Of a stretch of 64,000 nucleotides of DNA, positions 17,815-25,962 are shown piece by piece. The stretch's first letter is position 1; every line of letters begins with the position of its first letter. The translations under genes were made by a program, and so were the position numbers. Origin of the DNA: Chitinophagales bacterium (GTDB taxonomy: Bacteria; Bacteroidota; Bacteroidia; Chitinophagales; JADIYW01); assembly GCA_020636545.1 (NCBI GenBank), contig JACJXS010000013.1:122867-186866 (forward strand). Direction: 5' to 3'. The notes under the pieces were generated by a model. It saw nothing but the letters and a program-made list of their open reading frames with translations. It searched no databases and was not told the DNA's origin.

Positions 17815-18216
17815 ATGAAGACGAGAACTTTTACATTGATATTTGTATTATTCACAATTGTTTCATTTGCTCAAACTCAAACAAGAGCAACTGACACGGT
17901 ACAAAAGAAACAAATTTCTGAAAATACTATTTATCAATTATTTCCAACAAAAAATTATTGGACTTTTATCAAATTGGACACCAGAAATGGTAAAATGTGG
18001 CAAGTACATTTTACAGTTAAAGAGGATGGGGGTCAAGGCGAATTAGTATTGAATTCAGTCCCTATTGTTAGTAAAGAAAAGGAAGTAAATGGTAGATTTA
18101 CGCTCTACCCAACTGAAAATATGTATAATTTTCTATTACTTGATCAAATTGATGGAAAAGTGTATCAAGCACAATGGTCAATGGAAGCCAAAAATAGAGG
18201 AATTTTTCCAATTTAA
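17815..18216 (+). CDS. Small secreted protein of unknown function
   Basis: A 133-residue protein with a clear signal peptide (MKTRTFTLIFVLFTIVSFAQ, cleavage after FAQ). The mature part contains two similar halves (NYWTFIKLDTRNGKMWQVHF and NMYNFLLLDQIDGKVYQAQW), an apparent internal duplication of a beta-hairpin unit with the pattern aromatic-hydrophobic-LD-x-x-x-GK-x-(W/Y)-Q. I do not recognise the family. The frame is open from 17707, but the ATG at 17815 is the only start that gives a signal peptide. It ends 2 bp before a long palindrome and lies in the islet between dnaA and purH. Confidence 0.65.
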   Translation: MKTRTFTLIFVLFTIVSFAQTQTRATDTVQKKQISENTIYQLFPTKNYWTFIKLDTRNGKMWQVHFTVKEDGGQGELVLNSVPIVSKEKEVNGRFTLYPTENMYNFLLLDQIDGKVYQAQWSMEAKNRGIFPI

Positions 18217-18218
18217 TA

Positions 18219-18254
18219 TTTTTTTTAATTGGCAAATTTGCCAATTAAAAAAAA
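18219..18254. promoter_or_regulatory. 36-bp perfect palindrome, operator and/or terminator
   Basis: The core AATTGGCAAATTTGCCAATT (18227-18246) is flanked by eight T on the left and eight A on the right, giving a fully symmetric 36-bp sequence. It follows the secreted protein gene by 2 bp, so it can end that transcript. Its right half contains the TTTG (18237-18240) that serves as -33 element for the XRE gene, so it can equally be an operator for that regulator. Confidence 0.7.
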
Positions 18255-18269
18255 ATATTTTTATCTTTG
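18237..18269 (+). promoter_or_regulatory. Promoter of the XRE-HNH pair
   Basis: TTTG at 18237-18240 and TATCTTTG at 18262-18269 fit the Bacteroidota promoter with 21 bp between. It starts within the palindrome and leads to the ATG at 18321. Confidence 0.55.
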
Positions 18270-18320
18270 CATCATAACTTTTAAAAGTGGCGGCAACACT
18301 ATAAATACGGTATAAAGGAT

Positions 18321-18815
18321 ATGAACAAAGAAGTAAAAAAGTTTTTGGCTATTGAATTTAAGTCAAAAGCAACAATTATTGACGACAAAATTGTTGAGGT
18401 AATTGCACCAGACGGAGAGATTTTTTCAATACTTTCTCAAATAGGGAATTACTCCAACGAAGAAATTCGTCATTCTCAACTATACTTGGTAGAGTATGTT
18501 TTTGATAAAAATTTTTCTGATGACAAAGAAATAATGACTAATAATATTTGGCGTGATTTATTGCTAAATGGTGTGTCATTTATAGGAATGAGTTCTGGAG
18601 ACAGACAAGGAGAAAGAACTCGAATAGGTAAAAAAATTCGACTAACTAGAGAAAAAAAAGGAATAGAAGCAAAAGATTTAGCAAAATTAGCAAATATAGA
18701 CGCTGCAAATCTTAGTAGAATTGAACAAGGTAAATATTCCGTTGGTCTTGATATTCTTTCAAGGTTAGCATTTGTTTTAGGGCACCATATAGATATTATA
18801 CCCAATCAAAAATAA
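18321..18815 (+). CDS. XRE-family regulator with unknown N-terminal domain
   Basis: A 164-residue protein. The C-terminal part (about 95-155) is a Cro/CI-type helix-turn-helix: IRLTREKKGIEAKDLAKLAN, then AANLSRIEQGKYSVGLDIL. The N-terminal 90 residues are not a domain I can name. It is 5 bp upstream of the HNH gene and sits behind a promoter that overlaps a long palindrome, so it probably controls its own two-gene unit, as regulators of restriction or toxin genes do. No methyltransferase is next to it. Confidence 0.75.
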   Translation: MNKEVKKFLAIEFKSKATIIDDKIVEVIAPDGEIFSILSQIGNYSNEEIRHSQLYLVEYVFDKNFSDDKEIMTNNIWRDLLLNGVSFIGMSSGDRQGERTRIGKKIRLTREKKGIEAKDLAKLANIDAANLSRIEQGKYSVGLDILSRLAFVLGHHIDIIPNQK

Positions 18816-18820
18816 TCTTA

Positions 18821-19807
18821 GTGGAAAGTTTACTTGAAACTTATAGTGGCATTCAAGAATGCCACTATAAAAATGAGCATTACTCTGTTCGGGATAATGG
18901 AGCTGTTTTACGACATTCTATTAACAGCAAACGACCACGACCAACTGACAACAATTGGACTTTTGGAAAACTGAACAGCAAAACAGGTTATTTAGAAATA
19001 GCTTCAGTTCGTATTCACAGAATAGTTGCAACTGCATTTCACGGAGAACCACCAACAAAAGAACATGTTGTTGACCATATTGACACTAACAAACAGAATA
19101 ACCGACCTGACAATCTACGCTGGGTAACAAAATTAGAAAACATTTTGCTCAATCCAATTACCGCAAGACGTATTGAAATTGTTTGTGGAAGTGTTGAGGC
19201 ATTTCTTGCCGACCCTTCAAGATTTCGGGATAAATTTCCAGACCCAAACTATGAGTGGATGTGTACTGTTAGTCGTGAAGAAGCACAAGTAAGTAAAGAA
19301 AGATTATTAGCTTGGGCAAAAAGTGATCAACCATTACAAGGCGGAACATTAGGAGAATGGATTTATAATCGTAATTTACCAAAAGTTCAATCTAATGAAA
19401 AATTAGAGTTTATAAATTCCCTAACTCCAAATGCTGTTCAAAAAGCACAAAATTTGAAAACACCGAGTGAGTTTCCTTGTTGTCCACAGGAAAATACAGC
19501 TAATCCAATAACTACCTATGCCAAAAATCTAAGTAAAGGAAATGTTTTTTACCTAAATCAATATACAAGTTCAACTATTGAACAATTTGCTATTTCCAAT
19601 GATGAAAATGCTTTATGGATTATGTGCAAAACTAGTAACGAAAGTTCAATAAAGCCTTTTTCTTTAGCAGAAGTAACATATCAAAACGACGTATTCGTAC
19701 ATAAAAGTCTTGGTACTTTTTTTCAAAGAGAGGGAGCTGAAAAACAATTTATACTTGTGCAAGGTCTTAAATGGACAGGAAGAGATTCAATAGATGATAA
19801 TTGTTAA
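18821..19807 (+). CDS. HNH endonuclease-like protein
   Basis: A 328-residue protein with a GTG start 5 bp after the XRE gene. The HNH motif spans about residues 65-101: IHRIVATAFHG, EHVVDHIDTNKQNN and RPDNLRWVT, the form found in phage-type and homing-like HNH nucleases. The N-terminus (SVRDNGAVLRH, TGYLEI) resembles the module that often precedes such HNH domains. The C-terminal half (about 160-328) is unassigned and may recognise the target. Mobile-gene or defence function is inferred from the domain and the paired regulator. A perfect 13-bp hairpin lies over codons 7-17. Confidence 0.75.
   Translation: MESLLETYSGIQECHYKNEHYSVRDNGAVLRHSINSKRPRPTDNNWTFGKLNSKTGYLEIASVRIHRIVATAFHGEPPTKEHVVDHIDTNKQNNRPDNLRWVTKLENILLNPITARRIEIVCGSVEAFLADPSRFRDKFPDPNYEWMCTVSREEAQVSKERLLAWAKSDQPLQGGTLGEWIYNRNLPKVQSNEKLEFINSLTPNAVQKAQNLKTPSEFPCCPQENTANPITTYAKNLSKGNVFYLNQYTSSTIEQFAISNDENALWIMCKTSNESSIKPFSLAEVTYQNDVFVHKSLGTFFQREGAEKQFILVQGLKWTGRDSIDDNC
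18841..18870 (+). other. Perfect 13-bp hairpin within the HNH coding sequence
   Basis: Arms TTATAGTGGCATT and AATGCCACTATAA, loop CAAG, cover codons 7-17 of the HNH gene, 20 bases after its GTG start. No T tract follows, so translational control or a recognition site is more likely than termination. Confidence 0.6.
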
Positions 19808-19871
19808 AAAAAATACAAACAAAATGACGACCCTCTAACAATATAACAAATAAAATAAAGCCCAAAAAGTA

Positions 19872-19904
19872 AAGCCTTGAGCCAACGCTCAAGGCTTATT
19901 TTTA
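19872..19904 (+). terminator. Intrinsic terminator after the HNH gene
   Basis: A perfect 11-bp stem (AAGCCTTGAGC/GCTCAAGGCTT, loop CAAC) is followed by a T-rich run (ATTTTTAT). It closes the XRE-HNH unit. Confidence 0.85.
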
Positions 19905-19986
19905 TTCTTCCATAAAAAAATTACCAATTTTTAGGATAATACAATTTAATAAAATACCTAAACAAAATATAAGTCTATAATTTGCT

Positions 19987-19994
19987 TACTTTTG
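19987..19994 (+). promoter_or_regulatory. -7 element of purH
   Basis: TACTTTTG matches TAnnTTTG and ends 15 bases before the GTG start at 20010. Confidence 0.5.
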
Positions 19995-20009
19995 TAAAAA
20001 AGTTATATC

Positions 20010-21527
20010 GTGAAGGCAATTAAAAATGTTCTTGTTTCTGTTTATTACAAAGATGGATTAGATGAGTTGATACATATTTTGGCAAAACAAGCTGTAAACT
20101 TTTACTCTACAGGTGGTACTCAAAAGTTCATAGAATCATTAGGTTATAAAGTAAATACTGTAGAAGGACTAACTGCTTTTCCTGAAATTTTAGGAGGAAG
20201 AGTAAAAACCTTACACCCAAAAATATTTGGTGGTATTTTAGCACGTAGAGATAATGAACAAGACCAACAACAATTAGTACAATTTGAAATTCCTGAAATT
20301 GATATGGTTATTGTGGATTTGTATCCATTTGAGGAAACAGTCGCTTCCACTACAGACGAACAAACCATAATTGAAAAAATTGACATTGGCGGTATTTCAC
20401 TAATTAGAGCAGCCGCTAAAAACTTTAAAGATACTTTGATAGTTTCTAATAAAAGCCAATATGCAACTATCGCAAATTTATTAGCTGAAAATAAAGGAGC
20501 AACTGCTTTAGAAACTAGAAAGCTATTTGCTAAAGAAGCATTTGCAGTTTCTTCTCACTACGACACCTTAATTTATAGATATTTTGCAGAAAATAAAGAT
20601 GAAAATATTTTCAAACAAAGTTATAATGATGGTGAAGCATTACGATATGGAGAAAATCCTCATCAAAAAGGATTCTATTTTGGAAATTTGGAAGAAGTAT
20701 TTGACATTTTAAACGGCAAAGCCCTCTCCTACAATAATTTAGTCGATATTGATGCTGCTGTTCGCTTAATGACAGAGTTTACAGAGCCAACATTTGCTGT
20801 TTTAAAACATACTAATTCTTGTGGAGTCGCAAGTAGAAACTCAATTTTAGAAGCTTGGCAAGCTGCTTTAGCTGGCGACCCAGTATCTGCTTTTGGTGGC
20901 GTTTTAATTGCAAACAGAACTATTGATGAGGCAACGGCACTTGAAATTGATAAGTTATTTTTTGAGGTGTTAATTGCACCTGAATTTGATGAAAAGGCAT
21001 TAGATATTTTTACAAAAAAGAAAAATAGAATCTTATTAAAACAAAAGCTATTTAGTTTTCCAAATATACAATACAAATCACTATTAAATGGTGCTATCGT
21101 TCAAGATTTTGATACAAAAATTGAAGTTGCTGATGAATTAAAATCGGTTACAAAATTAGCACCTTCTTCTTCTGAAATTGAAGATTTATTGTTTGCTAAT
21201 AAGATTGCAAAACATCTGAAATCAAATACTATTGTATTAGCTAAAAACAAGCAATTATTAGGTATGGGTTGTGGTCAAACTTCAAGAGTTGATGCTTTAC
21301 AACAAGCTATTCATAAAGCTCAAAGTTTTGGTTTTGACTTAAAAGATAGCGTAATGGCATCTGATGCTTTCTTCCCTTTTCCTGATTGTGTTGAAATCGC
21401 TAATAATGAAGGCATTAAAACAGTAATTCAACCTGGAGGTTCTATCAAAGACCAATTATCTATTGATTACTGTGATGACAATGAAATGAAAATGGTAACA
21501 ACAGGAATCAGACATTTTAAACATTAA
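20010..21527 (+). CDS. purH: Bifunctional AICAR transformylase / IMP cyclohydrolase
   Basis: The protein (505 aa) catalyses the last two steps of IMP synthesis. The N-terminal MGS-like cyclohydrolase domain has GGRVKTLHPKIFGGIL and IVDLYPFEETVAS; the transformylase domain has RYGENPHQ and KHTNSCGVA with the catalytic Lys-His pair, and ends QPGGSIKDQLSIDYCDD. Length matches the family. The start is GTG (no earlier in-frame ATG after the promoter). Single gene between the accessory islet and mreB. Confidence 0.95.
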   Translation: MKAIKNVLVSVYYKDGLDELIHILAKQAVNFYSTGGTQKFIESLGYKVNTVEGLTAFPEILGGRVKTLHPKIFGGILARRDNEQDQQQLVQFEIPEIDMVIVDLYPFEETVASTTDEQTIIEKIDIGGISLIRAAAKNFKDTLIVSNKSQYATIANLLAENKGATALETRKLFAKEAFAVSSHYDTLIYRYFAENKDENIFKQSYNDGEALRYGENPHQKGFYFGNLEEVFDILNGKALSYNNLVDIDAAVRLMTEFTEPTFAVLKHTNSCGVASRNSILEAWQAALAGDPVSAFGGVLIANRTIDEATALEIDKLFFEVLIAPEFDEKALDIFTKKKNRILLKQKLFSFPNIQYKSLLNGAIVQDFDTKIEVADELKSVTKLAPSSSEIEDLLFANKIAKHLKSNTIVLAKNKQLLGMGCGQTSRVDALQQAIHKAQSFGFDLKDSVMASDAFFPFPDCVEIANNEGIKTVIQPGGSIKDQLSIDYCDDNEMKMVTTGIRHFKH

Positions 21528-21603
21528 AATATGGTAATTTCTAAATAGAATGTTATCGAAAATTAAATTTTAAAATTATTTACTTACATCTGAATTATAA
21601 TAT

Positions 21604-21611
21604 TACTTTTG
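21604..21611 (+). promoter_or_regulatory. -7 element of the mre operon
   Basis: TACTTTTG matches TAnnTTTG, 35 bases before the mreB start. No clear -33 element. Confidence 0.5.
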
Positions 21612-21646
21612 TAAATTAGAAAAAAAATATAGAAAATAAACATAAA

Positions 21647-22672
21647 ATGGGCTTATTTAGTTTTTTAAATAGAGATTTAGCGATAGACTTAGGTACTGCA
21701 AATACAATTGTTATATATAAAGATCAGGTTGTTGTAGATGAGCCTTCAATAGTTGCAATAGACAAAAAAACAGAAGAGGTAATTGCTGTTGGTAAAAAAG
21801 CTCAGCTAATGCACGAAAAGACACACGCCAATATTGAAACAATACGACCTTTAAAAGATGGCGTAATTGCTCACTTTAAGGCAGCTGAAGCAATGATTCG
21901 TGGATTCATAAAGATGGCAGATGATGGCAAAAGAAGTTTTTTTACTCCTTCATTAAATTTGGTAATTTGTATTCCATCTGGAATTACTGAGGTAGAAAAA
22001 AGAGCAGTATTTGAATCAGCAGAACATGCAAATGCTAGAGAAAGATATTTAATACACGAACCAATGGCAGCAGCTTTAGGAATTGGTTTAGATGTTGAAT
22101 TACCTGAAGGCCACATGATTATTGATATAGGTGGCGGAACAACAGATATTGCTGTAATTGCTTTATCTGATATTGTAACCGATCAATCTATTCGTGTTGC
22201 TGGAGATGATTTTAATAGAGATATTGTTGAATATGTTAGAAGACAACACAATACATTAATTGGAGAGCGTTCAGCAGAACAAGTAAAAATTCACGTTGGT
22301 TCTGCATTGCAAGATTTAGAAAACCCACCTGAAGATTTTGCTATCCATGGTCGAGATTTATTAACAGGCATTCCTAAGCAAATTACTGTTTCCTATACGG
22401 AAATTGCAGGTGCATTAGATAAATCAATTTCAAAAATTGAAGAAGCAATTATGAAGGCTTTGGAAAGTACGCCACCAGAATTAGCATCTGATATTTATAA
22501 AAAAGGATTGTATTTAACAGGCGGCGGTGCATTAATCCGTGGTTTAGACAAAAGATTAATGTTAAAAACAAAATTACCAGTTAGAATTGGCGACGATCCA
22601 CTTCGTGCAGTAGCAAGAGGCACAGGAATTGCCCTCAAAAATAGACATCGCTTTACTTTCTTGATGAGCTAA
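21647..22672 (+). CDS. mreB: Rod-shape determining actin homologue MreB
   Basis: A 341-residue MreB. Phosphate 1 motif DLGTANT, connecting and phosphate 2 motif IDIGGGTTDIAVI, and the adenosine motif LTGGGALIRGLD are present. It polymerises on the inner membrane and guides lateral wall synthesis. It heads a compact operon with mreC, mreD, mrdA and rodA, so the cells are probably rods. Confidence 0.96.
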   Translation: MGLFSFLNRDLAIDLGTANTIVIYKDQVVVDEPSIVAIDKKTEEVIAVGKKAQLMHEKTHANIETIRPLKDGVIAHFKAAEAMIRGFIKMADDGKRSFFTPSLNLVICIPSGITEVEKRAVFESAEHANARERYLIHEPMAAALGIGLDVELPEGHMIIDIGGGTTDIAVIALSDIVTDQSIRVAGDDFNRDIVEYVRRQHNTLIGERSAEQVKIHVGSALQDLENPPEDFAIHGRDLLTGIPKQITVSYTEIAGALDKSISKIEEAIMKALESTPPELASDIYKKGLYLTGGGALIRGLDKRLMLKTKLPVRIGDDPLRAVARGTGIALKNRHRFTFLMS

Positions 22673-22685
22673 TAATTGTTTATGC

Positions 22686-23513
22686 ATGCGGAATATAATA
22701 TTTCTTATTACAAAATTTCATACACTAATAGTATTTGTAGTATTAGAAATATTTGCTCTTTCTTTTGTATTTAAAACCAACAATTATCAAGGTATTAAGT
22801 ATGCTAATACTTCAAATTTTATTGCTGCAAATGTTGTAAATCTTAGCAATGAAATTATCAATTTTATAAATTCTTCTAAGAATAATAAAATTCTAACTGA
22901 AGAGAATGCAAAATTACGCGCTCAATTAACTTATCAGAATAATTATTCAGAAGATACTTTATTGCCAAAAAAATCGGATACCTATACTTATTCTTATATC
23001 CCTGCAAAAGTTATCAATAACACTATCAATAACAACAACAACTTTATAACAATAAATAAAGGCACTCTGGACGGAATTAAAAATGGATATGGCGTAGTAA
23101 GTAGCAAAGGTGTGGTTGGTATTATAGTAAATACTACAGAACATTATGCTTTAATTATGTCAGCCATCAGTACAAAATCTAATATTAGTGTTCGACATAA
23201 AAACACGAATGCTATTGGTAGTTTATACTGGAATGGAAATAATCCATTTGAATTAAATATTGATAATTTTAGTAAAACATTACCTATTAAAATCAAAGAC
23301 ACCATTGTAACCGCAGGATTTTCCTCTATTTTCCCACCAAATTTACCAGTGGCAACAGTAAAAAAAATATCACCAAACCCAACCTCAAGTTTTTATATCT
23401 GTGAAGTAATATTAACCAATTCAATTCCTAGTTTAACTGATGTTTATGTAGTTGTCAATAAAAACATAGAAGAAATTAAAAAATTAAACGAACCAATAAC
23501 TATCAATGAATAA
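22686..23513 (+). CDS. mreC: Rod-shape determining protein MreC
   Basis: A 275-residue bitopic protein: an N-terminal membrane helix (about residues 10-30), a coiled coil with LTEENAKLRAQL, and a periplasmic beta domain (KGTLDGIKNGYGVVSSKGVVG). It links MreB to the elongation synthases. It is 13 bp after mreB and overlaps mreD by 8 bp. Confidence 0.92.
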   Translation: MRNIIFLITKFHTLIVFVVLEIFALSFVFKTNNYQGIKYANTSNFIAANVVNLSNEIINFINSSKNNKILTEENAKLRAQLTYQNNYSEDTLLPKKSDTYTYSYIPAKVINNTINNNNNFITINKGTLDGIKNGYGVVSSKGVVGIIVNTTEHYALIMSAISTKSNISVRHKNTNAIGSLYWNGNNPFELNIDNFSKTLPIKIKDTIVTAGFSSIFPPNLPVATVKKISPNPTSSFYICEVILTNSIPSLTDVYVVVNKNIEEIKKLNEPITINE

Positions 23514-24021
23514 GGAATTCATCTATATCAATACAATAAGGACTGTTTTCTTTTTGATATTACAGATTTTCCTATTTAATATTCTACCGATAGGCATTTT
23601 TTACATTATGGTTTATCCCGCAGCCATATTATTATTTCCAAATGCAACTCGAAAAGTATTAATAGTAATTATTGCATTTAGTTGTGGTTTTATTTTAGAT
23701 TGGTTTAGTAATGGAAATGGCTTACACACAGCAAGTCTTACTTTTCTAGGCTATTCAAGAAGTTATATTTTAGAGTATATCAGACCGATTTCAGGTTGGA
23801 CTAAAATTGATGTGCCAAATATTTACCAACAAGGTTTCAAGTGGGTGGCAACATATACTACCATAGCTATAATTATCCACCATTCTGTTTATTTTTTTTT
23901 AGAATCATTTTCAGCTATAAATGTTTTATTCACTTTAAAAAAGATGGTATTAAGTTCCATTATGTCTATTGCTATTATCTTACTTATTAATTTATTATTT
24001 TTAAAGAACAATAAATTATAG
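23506..24021 (+). CDS. mreD: Rod-shape determining protein MreD-like
   Basis: A 171-residue hydrophobic protein with about five membrane helices; FILDWFSNGNGLHTASLTFLG is the most recognisable MreD-like stretch when read as two shorter parts (FILDWFSNGNG, LHTASLTFLG). Identity rests partly on its place between mreC and mrdA, overlapping mreC by 8 bp. Confidence 0.85.
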   Translation: MNKEFIYINTIRTVFFLILQIFLFNILPIGIFYIMVYPAAILLFPNATRKVLIVIIAFSCGFILDWFSNGNGLHTASLTFLGYSRSYILEYIRPISGWTKIDVPNIYQQGFKWVATYTTIAIIIHHSVYFFLESFSAINVLFTLKKMVLSSIMSIAIILLINLLFLKNNKL

Positions 24022-24027
24022 GTTAAA

Positions 24028-25962
24028 ATGAACAAGGGAAATGATAGTGGCATTTTACTCAAAGCTATATATCTCATTGCAGTTATACTTATAGTTCGTT
24101 TGTTTTTTTTGCAAGTATTAAGTCCACAATATAAACTCAGAGCAAAAGATAATGTCTTAAAAAAAATTACCATATATCCTTCAAGAGGTTTAATTTTAGA
24201 CAGACACCAAAATGTAATGGTTTATAATGAAGCAGTTTATGATGTTTTAATCCAATTGAATCTAACTAAAAATATCGATACTGCATTATTAGCGTCCTTA
24301 CTAAATTCTAATATTGATTTTATTCGTACAAAATTAGCAGAAATTAAAGTAACAACGCCAAATAAGCCAACTCCACTTTTTAAATTAGTAGATCAAATTA
24401 CATTTTCTAAATTTCAAGAACATTTATTCCAATTTCCTAGTATTTCTATACAAACACGTACTGTCCGCCATTATCCTTACAATGCTGGAGCAGCAGTTTT
24501 TGGATACCTAAGTGAAGTTAATCCAAAGGATATAGAAAACTCAGGCGGATATTATGAAATGGGTGATTATTTTGGAAAAACTGGATTAGAAAGTTATTAT
24601 GACAAATATCTCAGAGGCGAAAAAGGTGTAACTTACGCATTAGTTGATGTAAAAAACACCTATAAAGGGAAATATAAAGATGGCAAGGAAGACAAGCAAC
24701 CACTTGCTGGATATGATATTATTACTGGATTAGATGCGGAACTTCAAGCTTATGGTGAAAAATTGATGACTGGAAAAGTTGGTTCTATAGTTGCTATCGA
24801 ACCATCAACTGGACAAATATTAGCTTATGTAAGTAGTCCAACTTTTGACCCAAATTTATTATCTGGAAGATATAGACAAAATAATTTTAATTATTTATTC
24901 AGAGATGACGATAAACCTTTATTAAATAGGCCAATCAGTGCAATGTATCCGCCAGGCTCAACTTTTAAAGTTGGTGCAGCTTTAGTTATGTTACAACAAA
25001 ATACGCATCCTTGGAATTGGAGCTGGTTTTGTCCAGGTGGCTATCGTGTTGGTTCACATTTTTTAAGATGTCATGGAACACATGCTATTCCTGACGTACA
25101 AACTGCATTGCAACATTCTTGTAATTCCTATTTTTGCAAAATTTATAATGATTTTGTGATGGACTCAACTTATGCCACGCCCGAAATTGGCTATCAGAAA
25201 TGGTGGGATTATATGTTTGATTTAGGTTATGGAAAATTAATAGGAATTGATTTATTCGGAGAAAAGAAAGGGAATCTTCCAACGACAAATTATTATAATA
25301 AAATTTTTGGTAAAGGAAAATGGCGTGCCGCAACAACTATATCCAACGCAATTGGTCAGGGAGAAATCTTATCTACTCCACTTCAGATTTGTAATGAAAT
25401 GGCAATGGTTGCAAACCATGGTTATTATTGGGAACCAAGAGTGGCTGCCTATATTATTAAAGATGGGAAAAAATACAAAGTAAAACAGAAAAAAATAATT
25501 GTTGGCATTGCTCCAGAGCATTTTCCATTAGTGATAGATGGTTTAGAAAAAGTTGTTGAACAAGGAACTGGTAGAATTGCTAGAATTGAAGGCTTAACTG
25601 TTTGTGGAAAAACAGGTACTGCCGAAAATCCACATGGCAAAGACCACTCCATTTTTTCTGGTTTCGCTCCAAAAGTAAATGCAAAAATTGCAATTGCTGT
25701 TTTTGTTGAAAATGCTGGATTCGGTGCTACTTATGCTGCACCAATTGCCTCTTTAATGATGGAAAAATATATTAACGATTCAATTTCTAAAAAACGTTTA
25801 TTCTTGGAAGAAAGAATGATTAAAACGCATACTATAAAACCTAAAATAGATACGAATTATATCAAATCAAAAACTTATATTGATTCATTGCAAAGAATAA
25901 AACACAAAAATGATTCTATTCAAAAATTAAAAGCAAAAAAAGATAGTACAAAGACCAATTAA
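24028..25962 (+). CDS. mrdA: Penicillin-binding protein 2, elongation transpeptidase
   Basis: A 644-residue class B PBP. An N-terminal membrane anchor (about 10-30) is followed by the dimerisation domain (RGLILDRHQNVM) and the transpeptidase domain with SxxK as PPGSTFK, SxN as HSCNSYF and KTG as VCGKTGTAE. The C-terminal tail after about residue 590 is Lys/Asp/Ser-rich and low complexity. It crosslinks peptidoglycan with RodA as glycosyltransferase partner, encoded directly downstream with no gap. Confidence 0.94.
   Translation: MNKGNDSGILLKAIYLIAVILIVRLFFLQVLSPQYKLRAKDNVLKKITIYPSRGLILDRHQNVMVYNEAVYDVLIQLNLTKNIDTALLASLLNSNIDFIRTKLAEIKVTTPNKPTPLFKLVDQITFSKFQEHLFQFPSISIQTRTVRHYPYNAGAAVFGYLSEVNPKDIENSGGYYEMGDYFGKTGLESYYDKYLRGEKGVTYALVDVKNTYKGKYKDGKEDKQPLAGYDIITGLDAELQAYGEKLMTGKVGSIVAIEPSTGQILAYVSSPTFDPNLLSGRYRQNNFNYLFRDDDKPLLNRPISAMYPPGSTFKVGAALVMLQQNTHPWNWSWFCPGGYRVGSHFLRCHGTHAIPDVQTALQHSCNSYFCKIYNDFVMDSTYATPEIGYQKWWDYMFDLGYGKLIGIDLFGEKKGNLPTTNYYNKIFGKGKWRAATTISNAIGQGEILSTPLQICNEMAMVANHGYYWEPRVAAYIIKDGKKYKVKQKKIIVGIAPEHFPLVIDGLEKVVEQGTGRIARIEGLTVCGKTGTAENPHGKDHSIFSGFAPKVNAKIAIAVFVENAGFGATYAAPIASLMMEKYINDSISKKRLFLEERMIKTHTIKPKIDTNYIKSKTYIDSLQRIKHKNDSIQKLKAKKDSTKTN

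Noticed and set aside
17689..18299. GTGTTGC and GCAACAC as islet-end inverted repeats
   Set aside because: Seven bases in an AT-rich region is too little, and neither copy lies at the islet boundary.
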